Below are positions 33,395-45,035 of a stretch of DNA of 64,000 bases, in pieces (position 1 is the first letter of the stretch; every line of letters starts with the position of its first letter). Under the pieces are notes generated by a model that saw nothing but the letters and a program-made list of their open reading frames with translations, was not told the origin of the DNA and searched no databases. Where the stretch lies: contig MU867088.1 in assembly GCA_033725935.1 (NCBI GenBank), positions 185,827-249,826 on the forward strand. Direction: 5' to 3'. The position numbers and the translations under genes are program-made. The stretch comes from Cladorrhinum sp. PSN259 (lineage: Eukaryota > Ascomycota > Sordariomycetes > Sordariales > Podosporaceae).

Positions 33395-36300
33395 TGCGTC
33401 CCAACGTGTATATGCGACAGAGAAAATATGTAAATGTATATGTTTTGGGTGTGTATGTGGTGATGGACGAGATCACCGAGGAGAAATTGCCCAATGATGA
33501 GCCGGGGGCGGCGGTGGGTGGGACCCTGATCTGGATGTGCCAAGTTGACAAGACAGCTCAACGGTCCTAGTCGAAGGCGACGATGGGGCAGCGAAGTGAT
33601 TATAGCGAGGATGGCGATGCGGTCGATTGCGCTAGCGGTCGGTGACGGTGGTCTTCTCCGAATTGAGGTCACCGCCTTGGGTGCCGCAAGGACCAAGCCG
33701 GTTTTTGTGTGTGGTCGGCGTCGAGGAAGGGTTGTCGGCGAGTGCGGGTTTTGTTGGACCTGGGGAGACGACAATAGAGGTCAGAACGTGCTGGCCAAAG
33801 TGGAATGAAGCAACAGCCGGAGCGCTGCCCGGAAGTAGTGTCCTGTTGTGCGGAGGGTGACAGTGGAAATGCTCGGGTGCTGTGGGTGGAGGAAGCGCAT
33901 GGAATTTGGGTTGCGGATGTGGGTGCGGTACAGGGAAGATGGTGAGTCCCTCCTCTTGTAGGAGGAAGACGAGGGAAAGGGGAACGACGGGGAGAGGGGA
34001 AGCAGCCTTGATGCGTCGTTGCGATCGCATGGGATGGAAATGGTGAAGCCACTTACCACAATGACTAGGTGGGAGCGGTTGGAGTGGTTTGAGGAGCGGC
34101 AGCGTATCTCTCAACGATCTCTCGCACACAATACCAAACCCCGATCTGCACAGAGGAGAGGCAACACCAACAGTGAGCGACATGGGCGCAAAACGAGGAA
34201 GCAGAGGAATAACCTCGAAGGCAGCAAGGGCGGAATAGGGGTTCGATGGGTGCAGCAGTGTTGTGGACAGGATATCAATGACTTACCACGAGAATCCGGG
34301 TTGGTTTGATGGGCTGGGTCGAGCAATTCGGAGGTTGTGCGTTGAAGGAGAGAATTGGAGGAGTCGCAAGAATCTGCATTAAAAGAGCAGATGCCGGTAA
34401 TCGCACGCCAGACTGCCTGACCTTGGGACCTTTGCGCGGGTCCGTCGTACTCGACACTGTGCGACAGCACAATGACTGAACACTTGAAAACCAGGGAATC
34501 AAGCGGGTTTACTCGGTTGAGTTCCTTCTAAAAACTGCTCGTCCCATTCCAGATCCTTGAGTGCATCTGATATTTTTTGATTTGGGTAATTTCCCCCATT
34601 GCGCACCCAGATCGCATCGTCATCCAGCCCTTGCGCCGGGGTGCGAAATCGTGCGAAGTGCCGTAGATAGTCTTGGTTTTCGCACTGGGCTGCGGAGAGG
34701 GGAGAGCGCTTGCAACTCGGGGAATCCACTTATTGTGAACTCTCGCAACCTGGAATTCGAATTCTGGAAACAACCACAGGGCACGAACCACAGCACCTCC
34801 ATTTGTGGCCTTTCTTTATCAAAATGAACATGGAAGCATTTCATAGGTTTAGATCTCCTCTAGATGCTGCCATTGGCGGGCAATTGCTAGCGAAAAGGAA
34901 GTTGAGAGTGTCGCATCCATCTGCACTGGAGGTTTCCAGTTTCTCAGGTTGGGCGCATTCCCGCTTTGCGCCGAGCAACAGCTGGAGAGCACCTGGAACC
35001 TCCATGGAATGTCGCCTACGGCCTGTCGCTTTTTCTTCTTCCTTTCAGGTTTCATTCTTGCCTGTTATCTTCTCGCGAGATAACAATCATGATTTAACTG
35101 TGCAAGAAGGAAAGGAATATTATGCATGCGATCACGCAGCCTCCCGCGAAGACAGAGGCAAGCAGCCCGCGGACCTCAAGCAAGAAGAGGCGATGTGATG
35201 GTCCGTTGCAGTGAGGTCGTGCTGTCTTGAAATCCTGTAAGCTGTACTTGGATGTACAAGCTCTCGACTTGGGATCTGCTCGGATTGGAAAGCTTGGTTC
35301 TGTTACTGGCTGGCAAGCAACCATGTCAAACCTCCCCCGGGACAGCGCATCCAGACCGCTAGAGCAATTATGTCTACGTCCTGGCGCATCCGGAATGGTT
35401 ACAATTGCAATTCTGGCCGCGATCAAAGAACGCTAAAGCGGCGGGTGGGTATGCCTGAAAAGGATTGTCAAAATAAACAAGCACGACACCTATACTCGAT
35501 TTAGAGATTCTTTGCTGGCTGTATTGACCAGGCGAACACGCGCGCTTCTCGCACAGGATCGACGCCCAGGAGCGAGTAACACACCAACCCCTGGGCCTCA
35601 CCAATAGCGACCTGACCTGAAATTCGGAATATGGAAATGTGTGTGTGTTGTGTGTGTGTGTCGGCATGGAGGAATGGTGGGGACATGTATGTATGTACCT
35701 GTCGGTCTGCCCATTGGACCACCTGACCACACTACGATTGACGAGACGATGAGAATGCGCCAGGCAAGATCATGAACTTCCCCAGGTTGGTCGTCGCGGC
35801 CATGTTGAACAGCAGCCAACCAATGACGAGCGCAGGCCGAGAAAGCCATAAGCAGGGGTCTTGCTTTGTCAATGTGCCTAGAACTGATAGGCAGGACTGC
35901 CCAAGGCCAAAAACTGGCATTTATTTGTAGAAAAATCTCCGCTTGGCAAAAAAAACGTTTTTGTTGGAATCAATTGTCAGTGTCAGGTACCCGATTTATG
36001 CCGCCGCTTTGCGCGGGGTGTTGACTTTGAAAGTTTGAAAGCCTGCAGGGTAGTTTTGGGCAGAGTGTGTCGTTCGTCGGGTGGGAGGTATGTGTGCAGC
36101 TGGGCAGCGACATTAAACCTTGCCTTTTCCCTTTTCGTAAGGTCTAAGTAAAGAGTAAAGGATTTTAACAAAAGTAATAAAATGTGGTGTGTGTGGTGTG
36201 TGTGTGTGTGTATGTGTGTGTGTGTGTCTGTCGATGGGAGGATGGATCGGGGTCCGCGGTTCGATGCGCTGGCAAAGTTTCAAATGCAAGGTCGGCATCG

Positions 36301-39300
36301 AATCATCGCGCTCCATTCTCCAACTTGACGGGCTTGTCCAGTGTCAGACTGTCAACACACAAACAAAGGACCCTATCTGGTACACTAGTAGCGGCATCCA
36401 TCCTTGATTGCCTTTCAGGTTCCATTGCCGTCTTTACATAAAGGAGGGGAAGAGGCGAGGCCAAGCTCTATAGCGCAAGTGTATCCGTTCTATGAATGGT
36501 ATCTTTGCGTCTTCGACTTCGATAGGGTCGCTGCCGGACTGCCAGTCCAGATGTCCCACCACCTCTCCCCTCCCACGCCAGCATCCGCATGCAGCTCGAT
36601 CCGGATGGACCGCACTTGCGCTCATAGCTACCCACCTTACCAATCTCCTCACCACTCAAGTGTGCAGGAATTGCGGGTTCAAGATTGGGTGTCTGCGCGA
36701 GGGCAATTGCATCTGTCTGTGTGCAGCAGTTAGCTTGGTGGCGGCTTTGGTTCAAACTTTGCTTCTTCCACAGGTTTGCCGTGATCGTCTGTCTGTCTGT
36801 CTCTCAGTTCAATATGAATTTTCTCAACTTTTTCGAGTTCAAGACCTTGAGCTCCTGTCCTGTCCTGCCCATTCCCCATCCCCCCTTCCCACTCAGCTTC
36901 TGCGCCACTGAACGCTTAACCTGTGACCATGGACGACCATAACCTCGATGGCTTTTTATTTTGGTTGTCTGGACTCGTGGGGCTCGGAGCCAAATCCTCA
37001 GCCGTGGGGTTGTCAGCGCCAGTTGGTCCCGGTTCCGTCGATCTTGGCCACACCCTTGCCCGTTTCGAGCTGCCGGTCTGCAACCGCCCAAACCGTCCTG
37101 CCTGTCTGTTGCTTGATGTTCCAGGGTCGCGGCTTTGTCGCAATGAAACTGGCGAGCTCCCCGGCCGTATTTCACTGTTGGATTTCCCATGTCTTTTGTG
37201 TCACTACAAGACGGCACAGTTACCGCCCGATAACGCTCTCCAGAAGCCCCATCATTTTTGCGCTCGCAATGCGCTCCCATGGTTTGTTTGCGTGTTCCAA
37301 AGAGTGGCGTCGCCCGCCGATTTGGCAAGTTCGGCAAAGTGCAGGTCAACGCACAACCTACGCCGTAGACACCCCACAATTCCCTGCACCCCTCCCCAGC
37401 AAGAATTCGAATTGATGAGATGGACGGATGGGCATTGTTGTGGGTTGCGCAGCTCGCAGCCACCACGATAACTGAATGTGTCTCTAGTAGATGGAATCCC
37501 TCTTTCTCCTGCTTGATGTTTCACCAAACCGTTGACGTACCTGACGAGAACACAGGCCATCTCCTGCGGGCTGGAAGGAAAGGCGCAAAAGCTCCCGCCG
37601 AAGAACACTTTACTCCGTAGTGGAGCGAGTCGCGGAAGAAGCCACCAGTTCTCGGGTACGATGGGGTTCGGCAAAGGCCAGTCCACCACTCACCTCACCC
37701 CTGCAACCTGGCACTCTCCTGGGTCTCTCCTGCAGTGGTGATGCTACGATTTTTTTAATCTGGCAGCAGCTGGCGCATTTGGCGAGGGGGGCAAAAGCTC
37801 AAAAGCTCCACGTTGTACGGGCAGCAACAAAATCTGAGCTATTGGCGCAAAAGGACATCTGTGGCTCGAGGCGGGAGGGGTCGATATTGGACCATCGGCG
37901 ACAGTGATGTGTCGGGACGCCTAGAACGGGCTGTTTGAGTTTTGGTTCTCACTGAGTTTCCAGAAAATCCCGGAATCCCCGTGGTGGGCTAATCCCGTCG
38001 TTATCGGTAATGGTCCCACCGAAGCGAGCGCCCTTCTTATCAATACGAGTAGTATATCCTCCATTTTATACCTTCCCTTCCATGTGATATCAAAACAAAG
38101 CAGCAAAATACCCAAGAGACGAGGACCCTTTGTTGCATTGTGTCAAAATTAGTTGTTGGTCCTGGGGCATGGCCGAGAAAATCCCCACCAGACACGGCTG
38201 TGCTGGGGTGATGTTTCTTGCAGATTCCACCAGACTCACCAAGATCAATTCCAACATGAACTTTTGTCCCAGCTAGCACTCTAATGTGGAAATTGACAAG
38301 AGAGGTCCAGTTGGCCTATTGTAATACCTGAATTCTGCAATTGAAGTCAAACTCGACTTCATCCAGCTCTCACGTGACTGCGCGATGATGTCGCGTGTCT
38401 GACCACCCCGCCAAGTCGTATTATGGCAGATTTACCTCGACTTTCGGACATCCATCAGCCTGACGCGATTAAAGTTAAATTTTCTCATGAAAACTTGTTA
38501 GAATATTTATGACTGAATTTTCCAACTATTGAGGCAGGTTGAAGCACTTTAGAGGCAATGGCGTGGCCTGTAGAGCGTCTGGCTCCTTTTGAGGGTTTGA
38601 AAAGATGACGCGACGCATTCGGATTATCGCTCTAATGTGGGTCTCGATCGAAATGGCGGGGCTACGTCACTGAACGGTTGGAAGCGCACGATTCAAATCC
38701 CAATTTAAAGCGATGAATGCCAGCTTACCTAAGCTCTGCTCGAAAAACCACGATTTCCTTCATAACACCTACCTGAGAAACTCTGAGAATGCAGCAATTC
38801 AGAAGCAATCCCAAATGCGCCCCAAGAGAATGAAGTTGAGAATAATGCATCACCAACCCCGCGCGACATTGAATAATTGCCTTTGATAGACAGTCGCATT
38901 CGACTTGTGTGCGTTCTAGTTAGCACTATCTACTATAGCAAGAAGCGGAGGCGGAAGAATGGGGCCGCCGTAACCCGTAACGACGGAGGGACAGTCCGGC
39001 AGGGGTTGCACGGACCAGCGAACCATCCGAACTCTGTTGTGTGTTTACTTGGGCGTGTGTCAATAAACAGAGCAAGCGCATACACCATCGCTCTGGGTTA
39101 GGAGCCGAGACCGTGAAAAAGTAACAACCGCGCATTTCCCACTCCTCCCCTCCTCCCCTCTCCTGCATCGCGGTTTGCAAAAGAAGGCATCGTCGACCTG
39201 GTATTATTTTTACCCTTCCTCATGCATAGAAGCGAAAACTACTAGAGTGGGTGAAGCTTGCTGCTTGCTGCTTCCAAAGCCCCGCCGTCGTGTCAAACGA

Positions 39301-39687
39301 TCCTGGATTAGGCCCCTGGACTCCACGGTCGATCTCGTCGTGCCCCTCCTTCCGTGAGATTTGCGATAGCTGCTGCAAGTCCTCGAAGGCTTTTTTGACG
39401 CCCTCAAAACGCGCTGCAGACCACAAACTGGCCTCGGCGTATATTTTATCGTCGCGACAACAGCCCGAAATTCTGTCTTCTTCCAAACAACCACAACATT
39501 GTCGTTGAAAGCTCCCAAGTCTCGGCGCCCCGCATCAACAATACCCGTCGTCGACAATTCGACCGATTTCTCTATTCGGTACGCGCAGTATCCCATTCGG
39601 GCTATTAACGACACCAGCTTTCTTATTCGAGAAGCTATTCGCGACATCGTAACCCATTATTCTTCTACCAGACCCGCTTCGACGCAA
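33395..39687. promoter_or_regulatory. 6.3-kb divergent upstream region of Zn2Cys6 gene and cyclin B
   Basis: No gene recognised despite many overlapping short frames. The densest, 36804-37471, is open on both strands because the sequence is GC-rich. A TG-rich microsatellite lies at about 36184-36230 and another TG run near 35640-35662. Two ACGCGA-type motifs (38391-38396, 38608-38613) lie about 1.1-1.3 kb before the cyclin ATG. A region this long fits an extended promoter and long, possibly spliced, 5' leaders. Confidence 0.45.
36184..36230. repeat. TG-rich microsatellite
   Basis: Imperfect (TG)n tract interrupted by a few other bases, in the divergent Zn2Cys6/cyclin intergenic region. Confidence 0.85.
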
Positions 39688-42117
39688 TGGACGCAAAGGT
39701 AAACTCCAAAGATAAAACCCCAACTCCCCTCTGCCTCTTCCTCTCCGAACTTCCTGCAACTCGCAAAAGTCCAAGAAGAACTGCAAATCACCATCAGCAT
39801 CTTCACTTCTTTTGATACTCGCACTTCAAATCCCAATCAAATCCCTGCCTTCAACCTACATACTCTTTCTCCACATTCTTTCGCTCCCCACCTCTCAGCT
39901 CTTCAAGACGTCCTAGTGGACATCATACCAGAGTCCCACACTCGCCGCACTTGCAGCTGAGTGACCAAGCTAACCTCTTTGCTCTCGCCAGCCCCAGCGA
40001 CCGTTGCGCAACTTTGCAGGTGCTTCGGCCACTGAGAACATCAATCCCTACCACGCAACCCACCAGCGTCACAAGTCACTGTCTAATCCCAAGAACAAGA
40101 TGGCTGTGACTGGTGCTCTCAACGCCCCGCCCAAGCGGACCGCCTTTGGCGACGTCAGCAACACCTCTCGTACCCTGGCGGTCGAGGGTGTCGGTAAGGA
40201 TTCCTCCAAGGGTCACGGCAAGGCTCCCGTTGCAACTGCTGTCATGCGCGACACTCGCATCCCCGTCGAGGACAAGGAGGACCAGGAGAATGTCCTCAAG
40301 CTCACTTCTGCTGCTGGTACCAACAAGATCACTGCCAATGCCGGCGCAAAGGTCCACAACGCTGGCCAGGGCCCCACCTCCACAGCTGGTAATTCCACTC
40401 ACCAAGCCGCAAAGCCCACCACCCGCACTGGTGCTCTTGCCCTTCCTCCCATCAAGGCAGGTGTCGCCAAGAAAACCACTGTCGTCTACAACGACAAGAC
40501 TGCACTCGATACCAACGTGCGTTCAGAGACGGTGAACCCAAATCAGTCCAAGGTCCAGCCCGCTCTCAAGGTTGAGAAGCAGCTGGCAGCGAGACAGACT
40601 CAGAGCAAGTTCTTGGTCAAGACCGACAAGCTCATTGAGATCAGCGATGACGAGGGCGATGTTGACGACGACGAGACCGAGGCAGCTTACGAGGACGCCG
40701 TCGAGCAGTTGTCCGCCAATGCTGTCTCCCAGGTCGTGAACAAGCCCGTCCAGAACGACGAGAACTGCGAGCGCCTTATCGACATTGACAACAATGCAGT
40801 GCTACTGGCGGAGTCGCGTTCCGAATCGTGTCGCTACACCAAGGCCCTTCCCGCACCACCAGTCACATCTGAGCCTGAGGAGTACTCTGACGAGGACGAT
40901 GAGCAAGAGCTCTACGAGGAGCAGGGCTACACCACCGCGCACTCGTATCGGTCTCATGGCGATAACACCACTGGTGGCCTGACTTCAATGGTTGCACCCT
41001 GCGTCACGGTCAACGTTGAGAAGGAGCTTGAGCTTGCCAAGTCGTTTGTTCTTCAGAACCAGACGGAGGAGGAACTTGATGAGGAGGCTTGGGATGTCAG
41101 CATGGTTGCTGAGTATGGTGACGAGATCTTCGCTTACATGCGTGAGCTTGAGGTTAGTACTTCCTTCTTTCTTCCTCTTTGTTTTTTTGCCTTCACCCAC
41201 CTTTCTTTTTCCTGTCGCCCATCTTTCTTCTTTCCTTTCTGTCGCTCGTCCCTATACCCCCTTACTTGCTCCTTTGTTGGAGATCATGGACTTTGTACTG
41301 ACTCATTGCCTTCCTCCAGGACTCCATGATCCCCGATGCCCACTACATGGACATTCAGACCGAGATCCAGTGGTCGATGCGCTCCGTGCTCATGGACTGG
41401 TTGGTTCAGGTACACCACCGGTTCTGCCTGTTGCCAGAGACTCTCTTCCTGACGGCCAACTACATTGACCGCTTCCTCTCGGTCAAGGTTGTCTCTCTCG
41501 GCAAGCTCCAGCTTGTCGGCGCCACTGCCTTGTTCCTCGCCGCAAAGTACGAGGAAATCAACTGCCCATCGGTTCAGGAGATCGTGTACATGGTCGACTC
41601 TGGCTACACCGTCGACGAGATCCTCAAGGCTGAGCGCTTCATGCTTAGCATGCTGCAGTTCGAGCTTGGCTGGCCGGGTCCCATGAGCTTCCTGCGTCGC
41701 ATTAGCAAGGCAGATGATTACGAGTTGGAGACGCGCACCCTCGCCAAGTACTTCTTGGAGATCACCATCATGGATGAGCGCTTCGTTGCCTGCCCTCCCA
41801 GCTACATCGCCGCTGCTGCCCACTGCATCTCGCGCATGTTCTTGGGTAAGGGCCATTGGACTTTGGCTCACATTCACTACTCTGGCTACACCTTGAGCCA
41901 GCTCCGACCCCTGATCAACATGATGTACGAGTGTTGCCGCGATCCCCGCAAGCACCACGGCGCTGTCTTCGACAAGTACTCGTCGCCCAAGTACAAGAAC
42001 GCGTCCACCTTCATTGAGGGCAAGATGCTTACTGGTCTGAGCCTCCATCGCCTTTACGCAGGCATGGATGTGGACCACTTTTCCGACGACTTGTACTTTC
42101 GCGGAATCGAGAACTAA
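39688..42117 (+). CDS. G2/mitotic B-type cyclin (Cdc13/NimE family)
   Basis: Exons are 39688..39699, 39992..41152 and 41320..42117, with introns of 292 and 167 bp. The protein is 656 aa. The first coding exon is only 12 nt (MDAK). The phase-0 join to PQRPLRNFAGASATENIN is supported by an upstream branch site (gctaac) and cag acceptor. A destruction-box-like RTAFGDVSN is at residues 53-61, with Phe where the consensus has Leu. A long, charged, low-complexity region follows. The cyclin N box starts near residue 378, and MRSVLMDWLVQVHHRF contains the canonical MRxxLxDWL motif. The cyclin C box is at about 512-630. It partners Cdk1 (Cdc2/NimX) for mitotic entry. Regulation by destruction through APC/C is expected from the family. 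Confidence 0.95.
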
Positions 42118-45035
42118 AGGAGGCCTTTTGAGTCCTCTAGTCGAACGTCGATATGGCATCTTCTTTAGTTGCATATTTTTGAGTGAGGGCGGAATATCCA
42201 GCAACAGGTTGGGCCTCGTTGATCCTTGCTTGGATCCCGAAACTTCTTTGGAAGCTTTCTCACAGCTCTGGCATCTTCTGTAACGGTTGTATCATATGGT
42301 TCTGCCCTCACTCTGCGGCAAGATGTCTCGACCGAAGTATAGCTGTCTTCACCATCAAAACAGCAAATTTTCTTTATTTCCTTTGTTTGTCTTGTCGTCA
42401 ACCGCATTTTCTTTTTCTTTTTTTACTGGCATCGGACAGTCCAGTCGATATCCTCGCCCGACTTTCAAATGCAACCGCAGATGCATATCGAGAGTCGCCG
42501 TCTTGGTTACTGGGACTTCCAGGATTAGATGTCATTGTCAACTTTTTTTTCCTTTTTTTTTTTTCCTACGTCGAAAACAACAACTGAGTTTACAGCCCCC
42601 GCCGACCCGATGACGAAGTGACGAAGCTCACGACATTTCTTTCACGATGGGGATTTGTTTTTCGTTTTCCCTTTTTTTTATTCGGACTCGATACCACGCT
42701 TTGCCGTTCGTCCTTTCGAGCAAGCATAACTTGTCTCTCTAACAGGGCTACGCAAGCGACTGCTTTCACCATGGCGTTGGGTTTATTCGATGGCATTAGG
42801 GAATTTATGACTCACTGGGATGGCGGGGCTTCGTTTTTATTTATTTTTTCTTTGCTGAATGGTCAACAAGGCATTCGGCGATATGGACAAAAAAAGGAGT
42901 GGCGGACTGGGTTGGCGTGGTTGGCGTCTTTTCGGGAGGAGGCCGGAATGGGTATTTGGGGGTTCATCAGGGTTTGGAATGTCTACTCTTGAACACGGGA
43001 ATTTTTTCTTCTTAGAGGGTTTACATCTGCTGTATAGATATAATATTTCTTTAGGTCCGTTAGGAACAGGGTGGTGGATTTTTTATCTTTTCTCACAGAG
43101 AGATGGGAGGAAATTTCTTATTATACACTTAGTTTATAAGTGGTTAGGACAAACAACGACAACGAACAAAAGAGTCTTCTGGTTTTACCAAGTATTTGAT
43201 TGAGATTTTCATTTGACCATTGGGATGTGATAATAGATGTCCTGACTGCCCAACAACAAGCATCCCAGCGCTTGGATTTTGAAGCACTATCCTGCCCAGC
43301 ATGAAACATTGAAGCATGTTGCATTTGGATACGAAAAAATGCTCACATGTTTTGTAACGCCACCTCATACCAAGTGGCATTAGAAGTGTGACGCATGCTG
43401 GCGGAGCGCAAGTATCAGATGATACTACCTGTTCCGTACTTGTCTCTTGGGAATAAGTCTAATGAGATTTGTTTATTGGCAGCCAGCCAAAATCTGTCTG
43501 CAATATGCAACAACTGCATGAAATTCCCCCTGGATTCTGAAATACATTAGATGGGATGTTTTCATTTGATCATTTCCTAGGTTTTGATAAAAGTCTAATT
43601 CCCTAGGTTTTCTATTTTAGATCGGGATCGCTCCTTGGTGTAGATTACGCCGATAGTTGGATTATTAGAGAGTCCAAAGGAGTCTGAGATGAGTTTTCCT
43701 GTGCCTTCACCTTTGTATGTACCCCGAAAAAAAAAAAAGAGAGAAAGCGTCTCCAAGATGGATTATTTAGGTCCATTATACATTACTGATATGATTATTT
43801 TGGTGCTGAGTGAAAAAACGGATGTTATAATAAGAAACGGACAAGAACGGGAAATATTTACGGGACAAAGTTCCGGAATTAACCTGGATACCAGTTACGG
43901 CCCACTCGAGCGCCCGCCGTCTCGTCGCAATTTGAGGCATGAAGTGAGTGAGGCGCCATGATCGGAGCGGGCGGAGTAGTATAGTGTAGTCTAACCGTAG
44001 AACTAGCATTCACATCCCGGAGCAAATCGGTAAATCGGTATGCGGGGGGGGGGGGGGTGGAGGGATGATGTGTGGGTCGGGATATGCCGAGCAAGCCACT
44101 GAACCAGGAGGAGCCAGAGACCCCAGCCCCAGCCAATGACTCTCGGCTAATTTTGGCTGTTGTTGTTGAAGATCTGTTTTCTGTGATTTTGCAAGTTTGC
44201 GATTTTGGGGGGGAGCGGGGCGGGACCTGAAGCCGTCGGGTCGGTGTGCGGCAGGAAGAACCTGAGTGTAACCTTGAAATTTTTTTTCTATGACAGAATA
44301 TTCTAACTTTGGATTGTGGAGAAATTTTTGAGGGAAAACAAAGTTTTTGTTGTCCCTCAAAGCTAGCAGACGACCTGGAAGGGTCCAGCCAGACAGGAGA
44401 GAAGACCCCTCCAAGCTCCAGCCCCTCCCCAATAATTCAAAGAGGCAATCCCCACCATCTTCACAAGATCGAGGAGATCCCGAGCTTCTATACCTCGTTC
44501 CGGTTCGGCTGGGCTTTGGGGTGTGGGCACAGTCTCGAAGGATAGAAAGAAAAAAAGTTGGGCCAGAAAGTTTGTTACAGAGTAAACCTTTTTGAGACTT
44601 TTCGAGTGTTTCTATTCGTACAAGTGGTTTCTGTTTCCCGCGCCAAGCGCACCGCGTGACAAAGCCCAGAATATTTTATTACCTTATACGACACTTTTTG
44701 CGCAACTTTCCCAAGAGGAAAAAAAAAAAAGATCTCATTCCCTTCACCACCCTGTCCTTCCCCCCCCCTCACCCCAGCGCAACCTTTCCCCAGGGCTGGA
44801 AATTGACTCAAACCCCCCCTCCATCTCCATCAAGCGCCAGCCTCTTCGAGACCCACCTTGGGTCAAACTGCGACAACGGCGGAGACGGTTTGAACCCCAG
44901 TGACCACGCAAACCGCAACTTTCGACTCACTCACTCACTCCGTCGACCTACCCACCAGCCAGCCGCTTTGCGCGCAACCCTACCACTTTTCTTCTTGCAG
45001 CTTTTGCACCTCACACCTCACATCAACACCACACA
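42118..45035. other. Intergenic region between cyclin B and aspartate/glutamate carrier
   Basis: Contains the cyclin 3' UTR (T-rich) and the carrier promoter and leader (C/T-rich up to the ATG at 45036). A G14 run lies at 44044-44057. Short frames near 42618-42992 look like translated UTR. No gene seen. Confidence 0.5.
44044..44057. repeat. G14 homopolymer
   Basis: Uninterrupted run of 14 G, about 980 bp upstream of the aspartate/glutamate carrier start. Confidence 0.9.

Noticed and set aside
36804..37471. Long overlapping open frames on both strands in the cyclin upstream region
   Set aside because: They overlap on both strands in GC-rich sequence with no recognisable domain or splice-supported structure, so treated as non-coding.
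38560..38700. Possible tRNA (B-box-like gattcaaatccc near 38690)
   Set aside because: No matching A box, acceptor stem or anticodon arm could be built in the right spacing.
41284..42204. 306-residue open frame on the minus strand
   Set aside because: Antisense to the cyclin box exon. The plus strand encodes a clear cyclin, and the antisense protein shows no family features.
42618..42992. 124-residue open frame downstream of cyclin B
   Set aside because: Aromatic-rich, lies in the T-rich 3' flank of cyclin B and has no domain; more likely UTR.
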